Shown: positions 13,111 through 26,000 of the stretch, piece by piece
Numbering within the stretch: position 1 is the stretch's first letter
Layout: every line of letters starts with the position of its first letter
DNA from: Dipetalonema caudispina
Lineage: Eukaryota; Nematoda; Chromadorea; Rhabditida; Onchocercidae
NCBI GenBank assembly: GCA_013365325.1
Contig: JABVXV010000030.1
Location: 124,001 to 188,000, forward strand
DNA: 64,000 nucleotides
Direction: 5' to 3'
Notes under the pieces: model-generated
The model's input: only the letters and a program-made list of their open reading frames with translations
What the model was told of the DNA's origin: nothing
The model's database searches: none
Program-made: the position numbers and the translations under genes

Positions 13111-16100
13111 TTAGCGGTATTTCAAAGAATCTGGTTTTTCTGTTCTAAGAACTTTACTCATTGAGTCGCTACTATCCACGAAATCCCACTGATCGTATCT
13201 GAAATGAAGCAATGATCTACTAAATGTAAAGAGATAATGCAAAGATGTAAAAAAAGATTTAATGAGAATGATCCAGCTTCAGAGAAAAATTCCCAATTAA
13301 CTTAATGGCAAGTTTATCTCTTTCTATATATTTTGCGATATCACATGAATGAATCAGATCATGTAAACTTTTTAACTTAATGAAGCAGACCTTTGGGGAT
13401 TTTCCAATTTGATTCTCTCAAATCCTTTATCGACTATGAAAATGTAAAGAGATGTGGGAAAAACGAACACTGTTAACTTATACTGCTTCAGGAATGAAAT
13501 CTGGACGCCAAGCTCAAGAAATTATTAAACTGCGTTGACATTATATATGATGCGATCATTTTAAAAAACTTTCAGCAGTTAGTATTTCGAAGAAAGTACT
13601 ACAGGCCTTTCCTTAAGACGATTATCTGTTCTATAAAAACTACCTATAAAATTACTACGCACAGTTGAACAATATATGAAGGGGTTTTGATTACAACGAA
13701 TTATTATGATAATCTTTAAATCAAGTTCTACTCGATACCAATGTATTTCATCTAAAATTTTAAACCCTTAACAAAACATTAATACATACTTTGTAGCGAT
13801 TGTGTGATTCTTCGGTTTTAAGAAACCAGTTCGCTGCAGTTTTTCGCCTCGGTATCCCAAACCCTTTCTTTCATTGCTAGTTTGAGCACCGCCAACTTCC
13901 TCCATCTCCACTGAAACAGCCTCGAGACGTCCCAAATTGTGTGGGCCAAGACCTAAACCGGGAGACCAACCGTAGCTGAAATGAAACGTCAAGGTTCAGT
14001 GCGAACAAATACACAAGTTTGCACAATAAATAATAGCTGCTTCCCTTAGAAACTCGATAATATTAAATTAAATTCAACATAAAGACCTTTTCATAATTTT
14101 ACTGCCGATTCCCTTTGTATGGACCTCAAATTGACCGAAATCAATAGCAGATAAAGGCCTCTCATTGCTTTCATAATGTCTTTTCCTTGTCTTCTTGAAA
14201 ACTGAATGGGCAACTTCCCCAGATCTGTAAAACGATAAAGTGAAAACAAAGGAAGAAACTCTTCACCATTTTAACAAAAAACTAATTCTTTATTTTTCAG
14301 AAAAAGTGGCTCCGCATAAAATGATAATTGGAAAACTCATGAAGGCTTGTGGAGTAGAACAAAAAAAAAAAATCTGTGAATACATCATCAGTTTCCTTTA
14401 TCATTTCTTCAATACTGTAAATTTCTATGATTTTTCCATATGTTCTTTAACGTAAGAATTTCTTTTTTATGTCGTAATTAGAGATGCAATAATCTTACCA
14501 GCTATCAAAGTTTATTACCAAAGCCTTATCTTAAGCTTGGTAAGCTAATAGGGGTGTGAAAACCAAAACATCTGTCTTAAGACAAAAACAACAGTAGAAA
14601 TACATGTAAAGTATTTTCCCTCACCTCAACTTTTGATCCTCCAACATTTCCACTGACTGCTTTGCATCCAAATCACCATCTTTTCGATCATAATAAACAG
14701 AGTAATCAACATCCCAATCATCGGCCCATTTCCAATCGCTATCTATTCCTTCTTCTAATTCTTTCCAAAAAAATGTGTCCGTATACCAAACAAGACCTGG
14801 TCCTCCCTTTTCCCACGTCACCTGTAAAGAAGCTGATTTTTTTGTCACAATTTATGGCCTTAACCATTAAGTTGAACAGCAGACTTGTGGGTCTTCACTG
14901 AGAATGTGAGTCTATACGTAATTACAAAATGCATTCAAAACTATACCTCCTGTTCTGTTTCATATTTTCTTGGTTTGATACGTTCTTGCTCCGTAACATC
15001 GTCATGAAGAGCTTCGTGACTGCAAAAGATATACTATTACTGAAAAAGAGCTTGACAGAGACAAATTATGAATTACAACCATCTAATTAATGGAAAATTA
15101 ACAGGTTTTGGTTGAGAATCAGAATGAAAAGGAATTTTCCCGAATTAAAATTCTAACGATACAACTTTAAGTAAAAAATAAGGAATAAATGACACTATTC
15201 CCCAAGAATCAAAAAAAGAAACCTTACCGTTCCCATTCCTCACAACGGTCATCGTCATCCTCTAGTCCACTGTCATTTCCCAATTCAAATTTACTATCAA
15301 CTGTTTCTTCTGGAGTGCATAAATTTTGATCCAGAGACGAAGATGAAATTTTCTCCTCTAAAGATAGAATAAGGTAGAATTTACTAAAAGATTTCAGATT
15401 AAAGACAGTTTATTTTCAGAAAATCTTCACGATTTGCCTAAATTTTAAAGTGTCTACAATAACTGCAAGTTGATTTAGAATATATGTTCTTCTTAAAGCT
15501 TTCATTTTCACATTCCTACTTCAATATTTTGAAGTATCCACAAATAATGAAATAATAAGCTGCACCTTCGCAACCTACGAAAACAGTTTCTTCACTTTCA
15601 TCATATCTGAAACAAACGGCGCCGTATTTTCCCACACGCTTTTTTGCTTTGATACCCAACTTTGTAAGAACGGTTGGCGGCAATTTGCAAAGGCGAATCT
15701 AAAATCAATCGTCAGGAAGTCAGACAGAATCGAACTGAGATGTTCACATTATGTGGATTCAAAGAATGGATCAGAATAAGCATAGAAAAACAGTATCATA
15801 CTAACTAGAAAATCTGTATCTATTACGAGAAGCAATATTCTGAATGAAATATCTACCTGTTCAAGGAAAAATTTTGTTGGAGTGCCGACATTTCCTAGAG
15901 GCATAAGACTTGGTGGTTTGAGTTCAATAAGAGAACGGAAATCTAAATTTGTTGATATTTGACTGCTATCATCCGATACCTGAAAACAAAGAGATAAGAT
16001 GAAAGACTGAAGAAAACTATCCTGCGTCACAACAATCCCAAATTCAAGGAATTAAAGGGTAATAAGTGGGCAAAATGTGAAGTCAACAAATTATTCATAG

Positions 16101-16833
16101 TCAAAATTGACGACTGGAAACTTACTAATAAGCACCAAGAGAGAGCATGAAGAATTCGCGATACATAAAATTAGAAAAGAACTGAAAAAATAAAATCAGG
16201 CAGATCCTGAATTACCTAAAAAACATTACGTTTTCTTTGCAAAGGTATGCATTGTAAAACTCTCAATAACAATCAAACAAAAGATGAACTGCATGCATTT
16301 GATAGAATGAAACTAAAGAAATGTTAATAAACAACAGAAAGCAAACTGGAATGATTTCAATAATAACCTCGTAATTTTTTAAAGGGAAAATAAAACACTT
16401 CAGCGGCATTTCAAGCCCATTTTCATCAATCCAGAACTTCAAGTGGTAATGCTTGATGCATGCAGCTCGCTCTTCCTCATTTTTAAATGAAATAACACAG
16501 CAAAAACGTCCATACTCCTTGGAGGTCGTCGGTTCGTCTACATTGCTAACAACCTGAAACACGAAATTTGTTTTCTTGAGTCATTGTGTCACAAAACCTG
16601 CCAACAAAAACTTATTCTTTCCAAATTCAACTTACATGTACTTCAGGACGATGTCGGTAATGGAAACAATGAAATCGTCCATCTTCAACATACTGCGAGA
16701 AGAAATATCGCAGGTGTCTTGCATGGTAGACCTTCGGAATGTTGCGGACAATTGCATAAGCTTCAAAGAAATTCATGTTTGCGAATGCTTTTGGTTTAGT
16801 GACCATCAAATCAGCAAAAATAAACTGAACCAT
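13111..16833 (-). CDS. gpatch3: G-patch domain-containing protein 3 (GPATCH3) orthologue
   Basis: Ten exons (16833-16636, 16553-16368, 15979-15857, 15698-15566, 15357-15228, 15019-14947, 14821-14625, 14224-14087, 13975-13790, 13198-13111) join in phase to 483 aa; the human protein is of similar size. Conserved blocks appear in the family order: an N-terminal segment with IVRNIPK and FHCFHYRHRPE, LMPLGNVGTP, RCEEWERHEALHDDVTEQER, VTWEKGGPGL, WADDWDVDYSVYYDR, then the G-patch at about residues 383-435 (HTKGIGSKIM, YGWSPGLGLG, RKGLGYRGEKL). G-patch proteins usually partner RNA helicases; human GPATCH3 has been linked to innate signalling and transcription. The role in nematodes is unknown. The start could instead be the internal methionine before NFFEAYAIVRN. 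Confidence 0.93.
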
Positions 16834-17335
16834 CTCCGGACTTAAATTTAGCTTACTTCACATTCTGTAATCAAAGCAACATTTTTCTGACTTCACAGCC
16901 GGGTTCTCACCTTTTCGAAATTAAAATGAGTTGTTAAATAACAATTCCTTATAAAAACGACTTTTTTACTTCTCATATCAATTAAATGCAAAAAAGAGCT
17001 GTAAATCCCTCTGTAGAGCTCTAGCAGATAAAAATAACAGAAGCTTTAAAAGATCCATGCCTAGTTATTCAAAATTTTCACCAATTTGAATTGACTGCAT
17101 CTTCATACGACGGATATTTCTGAAGATAAGAGACCGGAAACTCTCATGAGACATTTTTTCAAGCCTGTTGGGAAGTTAGTAAGATGACGCAGTCGTTTTT
17201 CGTCAATAAAAAGAGAGAAAAACTAGCGGAAATAGTAACAAACAATAAATCAAGCATGGCGAAGTTAAAGAAAACAAAGATATGAGACCACGAGTTATGT
17301 AAAAGCAAGTCCAATTATAACAAGTAAAGACATAC

Positions 17336-17465
17336 CTTGCACTGATAGCGCAACTTTCTTTGTCGAAAGTGCACCAAATTGCATTTTCTCCACTTCATTC
17401 ATCATTAAATTGCACATAGGAAATTCTCGACTAATTATTCCAACAGCATCCAACCATTCATCATT
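17336..17465 (-). CDS. Possible exon of unknown protein
   Basis: A 43-codon minus-strand open segment with normal codon texture (contains MMNEVEKMQFGALS) ends in CAA G followed by a good GTATG donor. A phase-compatible acceptor downstream would add a short tail containing GLKKCLMRVSG and a stop near 17110. Not recognised. It might be an extra exon of an unidentified small gene, 5' untranslated sequence of GPATCH3, or chance. Confidence 0.2.
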
Positions 17466-17924
17466 TCATTATCCTATATATATATAAGTTATATACAAGT
17501 TCAGAAAATCATAGCATTCGACTTAGTCTTCTCTTAAAATGAGGTAAAGGACAAGAATTGAGTAAGGCTGACGAAATAGTCTATGATGAAACTGACCGCT
17601 GAGACGGTAAATATCTCATATAAACAGAGTAGTGAATACAATTCATTATGGAGTCACTCCTCTCAAATCACATACTAATACTTTCATGATTTCGCATCTA
17701 ATTGAGAAACAAAAAAAATAGAGTTGAAAGGAATGACTTCACAAATTACACTACTGAGTCAACAAAGAGTGATGCAAAGGAAAGGTCAACCACTACTAAT
17801 GACCTCTCAAACACTTGCAACTGCTGTTTCAGGAATCATTATTCAAATAGCAACTCGATACCATTCAGTAACAACTATGTAGTATCTCGGAATCACTGTG
17901 GTCATTATATTGTGAGATTAACCT

Positions 17925-18235
17925 GAGGTAGATACATCCGACTTACTCAAAATCCGTTTTACTGCTTGACGTTTTGTTTCCTGCCTTTTTTGACAAATAA
18001 AGTTGTCGTATCTGTCACTAAACAAGGTTGTATTGTGTAGAACAATTTTTCATAGTACACTTTAAACAAACCTTTCAATGAATAGGGTTTGTTTAAAGTG
18101 TATTATGAAAGATTGCTTTACACAATGTAACCTTGTTCAGTGACAGATTGTATAGCAGAATGTCCAGGAAACAAAAGATCAAGCAGTAAACCATTTCGAA
18201 AGGATCCATCGGATATAAAACTAACTCAGAAATAT
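17925..18235. repeat. Long imperfect foldback (MITE-like inverted repeat)
   Basis: Two arms of about 150 bp, roughly 80% identical by eye, meet near 18075. Matching pieces read inward from both ends include ACTGCTTGA, TTTTGTTTCCTG, TCTGTCACT, AACAAGGTT, ATTGTGTA and ACACTTTAAACAAACC. No transposase and no clear target-site duplication were seen, so a non-autonomous element is inferred from shape only. Confidence 0.75.
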
Positions 18236-18301
18236 TGCCAAATATGTTGCATTTGTCAGTTCACTAATTTCAAGATGCAAGCCATTACGAGATTGCTCTT
18301 A

Positions 18302-18678
18302 AGACAAGAGGCTCTTCTTATGCTTTGTCATCGAAGATTCGATACGACAATACGGTTTATCCCATTTTACTGAAAGGACGATGTTAAAAGCTTTGGTCAG
18401 TGTGATGATCCGCTTTATGTCCTTCTTAAGTATCAAATTAACCTGTTGTCGACATAGCAACCAGGTAGTACGGATGTTGCTAGCATTTTACAAACAAATT
18501 TGCTAAATACCTTCACTATATCGTAGATAACGGTTGCGTCGCGACGAAGCATCACAGGAAAGAGCTGATAGTCTTGTTCCAGATGACATTTTCGGTAGCT
18601 CTGAGACAGTCCTACAAACTCATCAAATCCTAGTTCAAAAAAAAGTAGCTGAACGATAGAACCTTCACCTGGTTCAAT
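18302..18678 (-). pseudogene. Unassigned two-segment coding remnant or partial gene
   Basis: The segments 18678-18511 (56 codons) and 18442-18302 (47 codons, then TAA) are open on the minus strand. They join in phase 0 across a 68-nt GT-AG intron (18510-18443). The residues look protein-like: QLLFFELGFDEFVGLSQSY, FPVMLRRDATVIYDIVK, KRIITLTKAFNIVLSVKWD. Just upstream, in the first segment's frame, are two stop codons after a further open stretch. The family is not recognised. It may be a decayed gene, a transposon piece, or the end of a gene whose 5' exons were missed. Confidence 0.3.
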
Positions 18679-20034
18679 TTATTTTTACCAAGTTTTGCTC
18701 AGTGCTTGTTCTCCATTCATCAAGTAATACTGAGATATTTCAACGAATGCCAAAGTTTAAAAGGGAAAACTAGATAAATGCTACGAAGCAGCAGCCACGA
18801 AAATTGATGGTGATTAATATTTCTGGCAAATTTCGTCGTCAGTTTTATCCAAAAGCTGTACAAGATAATATGGTATCTAAATTTATGAAAATCCTTTTAT
18901 ACATCAAAATATTACACTGATGAAAATTTCCCACAAGTTTGCTTCAAAACTCCAAAGAGATGTGGGTAAGCACAAAGATACTAAGTTGAGGATGTGTTGA
19001 TGCCTGACAAAAACGCCCTACGAAGTGATTGTGAATTGATTTTCCAAGGTCCATGGGAAATGTGAGGTTAACGTGAAATGAAAGTCAAATGAATAGAGGA
19101 TAAAGTATTTAAAAAAGGCAGTATAAAGCGTTAAAGAAGTCTGAAGTGTGACTTCGCTCAAAAATTCAAGTATCTTGCAACTGTTGTAAAATGAAATGTA
19201 TCGGCTACAGATTTTGTTAAACCAAGAAATGCCACTTTAATGTGCGTATGAGGAAGTAATTAAAACCAATATGATTTGCAATTATGCATGTGTTTTTTGC
19301 AACTATCTCATTCAAGAATTTCACGGTAAGTCTCCAGAAATCAATGGAAAATGCATATTTGAGGATCTGAGGGAGTCGGACATTTCTTTACTATGGAAAC
19401 AAGGTTTAGAATATGAAAGTAGAAAAGTAAAAGGATAACTAATCCTTGGATTGGTGATTTCCAGTCTTCTAAAAATTAAGAAATTCAGTAATATAGTGGA
19501 GATATCAAATGCTATTATCAGCTGTATGTAAGTACTTGGAAATCTTTATATTACATCCCACTGTCTATTGATGAAATAACTAGATTCCATCAATGAAGAA
19601 ACAAAATGATCAGATAACGTAAAATGGAACTGACAGACAAAAAAAAAAATGAAAAAATGGCGTACTCACTTTTATGGACTTATGATTATTACCCACATAA
19701 GAAAGATGGTAAACAGAAAGGAATACAACAAACATAAGACTACAGACAAGGAGAAAAAGTTTAGGATAAATGCCGCTTCCATCTCAAAAATCATCACTCC
19801 CATTTCAGTGAAAAGTCGAGATTCGAACGCGTAGAACTTTCCAAGCAATTTCCAGAGCCTTCTTCGATTTCCTCCTACAGAAGTTAATTCTTAGCAACCA
19901 TTTTGATTTATGGTTCTTTCACAATGCTTTTTATATTGCTTTGCACACGGAACTGGAATCGATTTTCAGACACTTAAACTTTAAAACATTCAAAGGCTTC
20001 GATTTTCAAAATGGTAGCTGAAAGAGTAAAAATT

Positions 20035-23000
20035 TTATCGGAAAATATCACATACTGCAACTGTCGACGACGCAAGCATCAATAAGCGATGAGCAATAGG
20101 GAAATTATCTTGCTGCAGCGAATTTAATAATGCATTAGCTGAACGGCCATATTCCACCGGGCAACTAAAAGTGAGAAAGGATACTTCCGATTGCTGTTAT
20201 TCTGTCGTAGGATCGTAAAATATTCCCAATGCAATAGGAAGAGAAGGGACTTACCTTAAAGAGAATAAAAGAGATCTATCAAACTGTTGTTTTTTGCTAG
20301 CACTTCCCTTTGCTGAAATGCGATTTTTATCAATAAAATGAAAAAAAAACCACACAGCAGGCTTTCAGCCTTTCAGTTTTTAACATTAGGAATTCCTCTG
20401 AGTTAATAACTGATTTGAAGACATGCAAAATTTTTTTAATTCTTTCACATGAAACATACCTTCTGATGAAAATAACCACTGGGCAGCATAAAACCATTTC
20501 TGCTCAATATTCTTTATATGAGACAAAATACCATTATTGGCTGCGCAATAATTTAACAGTTCGATGAGCATATCAAATTTCCTTTCGAGATAAAGTTTGG
20601 TTAAAAGCAAATCGATCATGGATGGCTCCAGCAATTGGTAATCTATCACTACAGATGCCATAAACATAGTTAGCTACAAAAAACGAAAGTTTAGCAGGAT
20701 ATCTAACTAAACAATTAATAGTATAAGTATAGAATTCAACTTTCTCCCGTTAATTGCCCCTTTAATTCTACTGACTCAAATTATTCTCGGTCTAAGCACT
20801 ATTTCTAACCAGTGATTACAAAGAATTGCTACTGAACTTACTTGTGGTGTTTGCCTGTTACTATTTACTAACGACTTGAGCAAAGCCGTTTTCTCTGTTG
20901 AATGGAATGTTTCGATGTTCAAGTCGATTTTATATTCATCAATCATTCGAGAATACAACATTATTTCCAACATCGAGCTAAATAATTTTAGAATTGTTCT
21001 GTACCGTCTAGAATTTCAACGAACAAATTTAAATAGAACGAAAACTATCAGCTAGAAGTTGTAGTGACAAAATTAATTAGTGTCAAGTTCATCAAAAGTT
21101 TTCAGATACTTTTAATTTCATGCTCAGATTTTGGGAGGTTTGATGAATATCATATTAATGCGTGAAAAATGGCGCTAAGCGACAGTACTAGATATTCAGT
21201 AAAAAATGTTTCAATTTCACTAATTAGAAACATTGGTAGTTACACCGTATATTTCACCAGCGTCATATTAATAAAGTTATAACTCGGGCTGCAATGAATC
21301 GTTAATAGATAATTGTTCGATCCAGTACAGAATTTTTAATCCACTATTATCAAAAGCAAAGACAACAATTATAACTAGAAAGCTTACCAGACATTGCTTA
21401 AATCACTTTTCATAACCTCCGGAAACTGCTCACATCGTAATAATCGTAACAAGCAACAAACACTACGTATTTTGCTTTCATACGAACCCTGAACTGCATT
21501 CTATGAATACCAAACGAAAGAACCAAAGTAAGCATCAGCTGTTGCGTCAGAGAGTGTACAGCTAAATTCTCCGAGTTTTACAACTTCTAGGTTTCAAATA
21601 CAATAACTAAAATACAAGTAAACAACTAAATGGCGAATCAAACCTGTCGATAGATATTTGTAAGAGCATAAGCTGCTTTTTTGTAACCTCGTAACCGCGA
21701 CAGTTGTACAATCCTGAAAGTCTAGAAAATTATACCTTGCTGAACTCAACTTTTATTAGCATCAATGGTTTCCTTCAGAAAATCAACTTGACAGTGAAAA
21801 CTATATGTATGACAACTAGAACGGAGGATGCTTTAGATCACGCAACTATGCCAGTATCAAAATATGATACTACTGCACATCAAAAGGAAAGAAAGAAAAT
21901 GCTCTTCAAGGTCTTTCTTGCCTGAAAATTAAGCAACTCATTCCAAAATGACACGTATCGCATCAATATTGAATTACAGTAACCAGGATTTCAAACCTTG
22001 AAACTGTAGGGTCGGAATATGGTAATTTGTAAACTTCCTCATTACTTTCTTTCGTTACTATCGACATCAATGGTGCATCACTTAAGTTTGTCTGTAATGA
22101 ATTACTTCATCAAATCTGTAAAAATTTTTAATTCGCAGTTATATGTTATCACCAATCCAAATTATTTTCGTTTTGTATTTTTTCAAAGCTGCAAATGGAT
22201 ATTCAATTGACCATTTCACCTACTTCATTGGGATCAAAGACCACAGCTTTTTCAGCATTCCATTCAAGCCACTGTTGGATGACTCTGTCCTGTATCGCAT
22301 CCAAATCCAGAGCAAGGATGTCAGCCAATTCAACCGTACAGGGAATTTTTTCATCTTAAAAACAAAACAAAAAAACGGAAAAAGTGGACTGTTTGTTGGC
22401 AGCACTTCGAGCAGTTAGAGGTAATTATAGTTAACGGTGGAGAAAATCTTAGGGAAAACTTATAAGTCTAGAAAAAAAGAAGTAAACATACTAATTTCTT
22501 TGTAGCTATCCCAGTTAATTTCATTTGCGTAAATATGCTCGATAAGATTTTGCGGTGTGGATAACAGATCCAGCGTTTCTGCTCGTAGGAGTCCATATTT
22601 CTTGAGCACAAACTCGACATTATAACTTTTGCAAGCCTCTTCCAAATTCTGACGGAAGTGCTTCAAAAAGTCAATATTTTCGACTTCTTTCTGCAAGAAA
22701 ATCTAATCTTGCTGAAAACAACAAAAACCTGAAGTTCCATTCCCTCTACTTTTTTTGATTATCTTGATTTGCAGAGATAAATTTCTTAATATTAAAAAAA
22801 AAAAACTTTAAAATCAGTAAAACAGTAAATGTGTGTTCGGCCGAAATTCTCTTGTATTGTTCAACTTCATTTATATATATATATATATACCTCAACTGAT
22901 TCATGTTTCGAATCTGCAAGCCATTCTTCAATGACATCGATTCCCAAGGATAGAAAGCGCAGTTTTGTTCTACCTTGAAGAAAAAGTGATGAAAAGCAAA

Positions 23001-26000
23001 GCAACTGCATCTGGAACCAGTAATCGAATTTCTGAACTAAAAAAACTCACTCAATGGCAAATGTCTGAAACCATCCGTTAAGCCTTTCAATGTTCGAAGA
23101 CGGTTGGTGGCTTTTTTAATTAACTGCTTGATTCGTTCAATGTCACTCTCATCCATATCATTGCCCTTGGTAATGCATGTTTGAATGGCCAATAAAACAG
23201 CACTAGATAGGAGATCCGATTTGGAGATTTCAATTTCAGGCAATGCGCGAACAAACATTTGCCAGTTCTAAAAGCAGCTATTATAAAAAATTTATAGTTC
23301 ATGACTGCAACACTAATACATTTTGAGTTTTACAACTGAGATTAAATACATTTTTAAAGTCTATTCAATGATTTAATAACTTGGTTTGAAGATAGTCAAA
23401 AGTAGTAGGAAATTGACAACAGCAGAGAAACTGTTTTACAATCACAAAAGAATAAGTGTTAGATGGTTAAATTACAACGGATTCCTAATTCACATAAGCC
23501 ATTAACGAAAATCTTAAACAAATGGTTTGGAAAATCCCACATAGGAATTATGAAATATGGGTAATTTGAAACAAAATTCTTGATTTCAGTAAATTTCAGT
23601 TTGGAAATAAGCTTACATCGACATTGCAAAGCGTAATCTCGGCATGAATCATTGGCAGCAAAATATTCTGCAAATCTTTTTCATTTTCAAACATGAACGG
23701 ATGAAATGGTAAACGATGGCAAGCTCGACTGGGAAGTTGGCTAAAGAGTAGATTTGTCTTTTTGTACAGCGCGCTGCTGCCATCTTCCTCTAAAGTGATC
23801 AAATCCTCCGCATCAGAAACTTTCACGGTTGAATCGAGACTGCCACTTTGCTGAACTCATACTTATTAAAATCTCATGAGATTATTCCATGTAAACAATT
23901 CATATATATGAAAATACTTCCAGTCAACGAAAGATTTTTTATCATTCCGAATGAACCATACCTGTTTGATAAGGAATTTTTGTCGCTCATAGTACCATCG
24001 AATCTCGTGGTCGGTTGGGGGACTCACACGTTCATTAATCTCTAAGAAGCGAATTGTTATGGAAGCTCTCCGTAATATTTCGACTTGATCGCCATTATCG
24101 TCATCGATATATTTCTCCATTCCGCTGATTATCACTTCGATTGTCTAAAAATTATCGAAATAAATAACAATGTTAAAAACACATTGTAATGAAAAGCTGC
24201 GGCTATAACACTTCTTAAAAAGTTTTCTTAGTTATTAACAACGTAGCAAAGGTTTTCCCGGTATCTGCAACAGATTAGAAAGATAACACGAACGGATAGA
24301 AAAGCAATTAGTTTATAGAAGAGCAAATCAAGCAACGAAAATTGCTTACCTCATAATTATAAGGACACAGCATCATCAAGCAAGCATAAAGCTGCATAAA
24401 GAGATTCTCCGTGATACCAATTTCCTGTAATCGTTACATTGCAGGATTTTAAAACTAATTCGAAAAAAAAAATTATAAAATATAGAAATCGGTTAGCGAA
24501 AAGTAATAGTAACCTGTAATGCTGTAAACACAGAAAAACGCATTTCAGCAGCTAATGTTTGATCTTCTTCTACAGAAGCTTTGAGTGCCATCTTTGTTGC
24601 ATATAAAAGTAATGCTTCGGTGATTTCTAATGAAAAATCCTTGCAAAATCTGGAAACGTATGACGATTAAACAAAGCCTGAACTTTTCCAACAGCCCTTC
24701 ATTCCCGATGCACTTTTGTAAAACATTACACAAATCTTTAATGGATTTTCCAAGGCTCTTGGCTTTAAATTTCTTTAGGACAAGAAGTGTACATGATACT
24801 GTTTTATAACATCGCTATCGAACTCCACGGAACAAAAGTGAATGATGGATTGAACTGCTTCTAACATTTTGGATGAAATTACTTGTGACGGTATTGATTA
24901 TGCGTATTCTTAAAGTGCTTTTAATATAGTAAAGGGTATTTTATCAAATTTCAAAATTAAGTCTAGTATTTCTGCGATTAGCAAAGAACAAATATAATAT
25001 AGGATTTGGACAGTTAAATTCATTTCGAAATCTCGTAACTTAATGATTTTCAGGCATGAAGTAGTCATTTACATTGAAACATTGATAAAAGATGTACGTC
25101 GTAATATATATCATAAAACGAATAACTTACTCGACTAATATTTCGGGTGGAATAAGACAGCGAATGAATTCCTGAACTATTAGATCTAATGATACATTCT
25201 GCGGAAAATTGGCATTCAGCCTTCCCAACTTCTTGATCCACAAGGTCAGTGCATAATAATGCTGTAAAAAAAGCAACCCAAGAAAAAGAAAATTTGGGGA
25301 AAAGAAGAAACCAGATTATTCCAGTCAAAAGTATTCAAATCATCACTGTCATCTGCTTTTTTTCTGTTAGTAGCTTTAAAAATACATGGATACAATGCGT
25401 GAAAGTCTTTTTCAATTGACTTTCTTTACCAAATATTAACTAACGCTAAGTTGCTTATCGATAGAATGATCATCGAGTATGACGCCGCAAAATCGAGCAA
25501 GACGAATTAAATTGAGCATAGTATGAGGCGATTTTCGTGTTAAACACCATGACCGCGTTTTTAATAAAACCTAAAAAAATATAGACGTTTTCAAAAAGGA
25601 GTTTTATCCTGTAATCGAGGAAAAAATTGTTAGTGCGACTATGTCACAACCGCCATATATAAATGTCAGTGACTGTAACGTGATTTATTTGGCATCAAGT
25701 TGAAAGTTCATCCATACAAGTTTTCCTTTCCTCCTTAAAAAAAGAAAAAAAAAAAAAAAAAAAAAACACAAATACGATGACCAATAAAACACTGCTCACA
25801 ACCCAACGTTGAGCAAATAAAAAAGGCGACAAAAATTAGAATTTTTTCATTAGCATGATTTGATTTTCTCAAAAAGTATCCAGCCTTAGAAACTATAACC
25901 CATACATCCGGCTAGTTTCCAACATGTGTTTCATGCGAAAACACTGAAAAGTAAAACAACAATTACCTTTTTGATATCGGCAACTGAAGCAGAAAAAATG

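Larger units (their letters stand above)
16834..20034. other. Intergenic region with foldback repeat and unassigned coding-like segments
   Basis: About 3.2 kb between GPATCH3 and the ROD gene, both on the minus strand. It contains an imperfect foldback at about 17925-18235 and minus-strand open segments described separately. The rest shows no recognisable gene. Confidence 0.5.
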
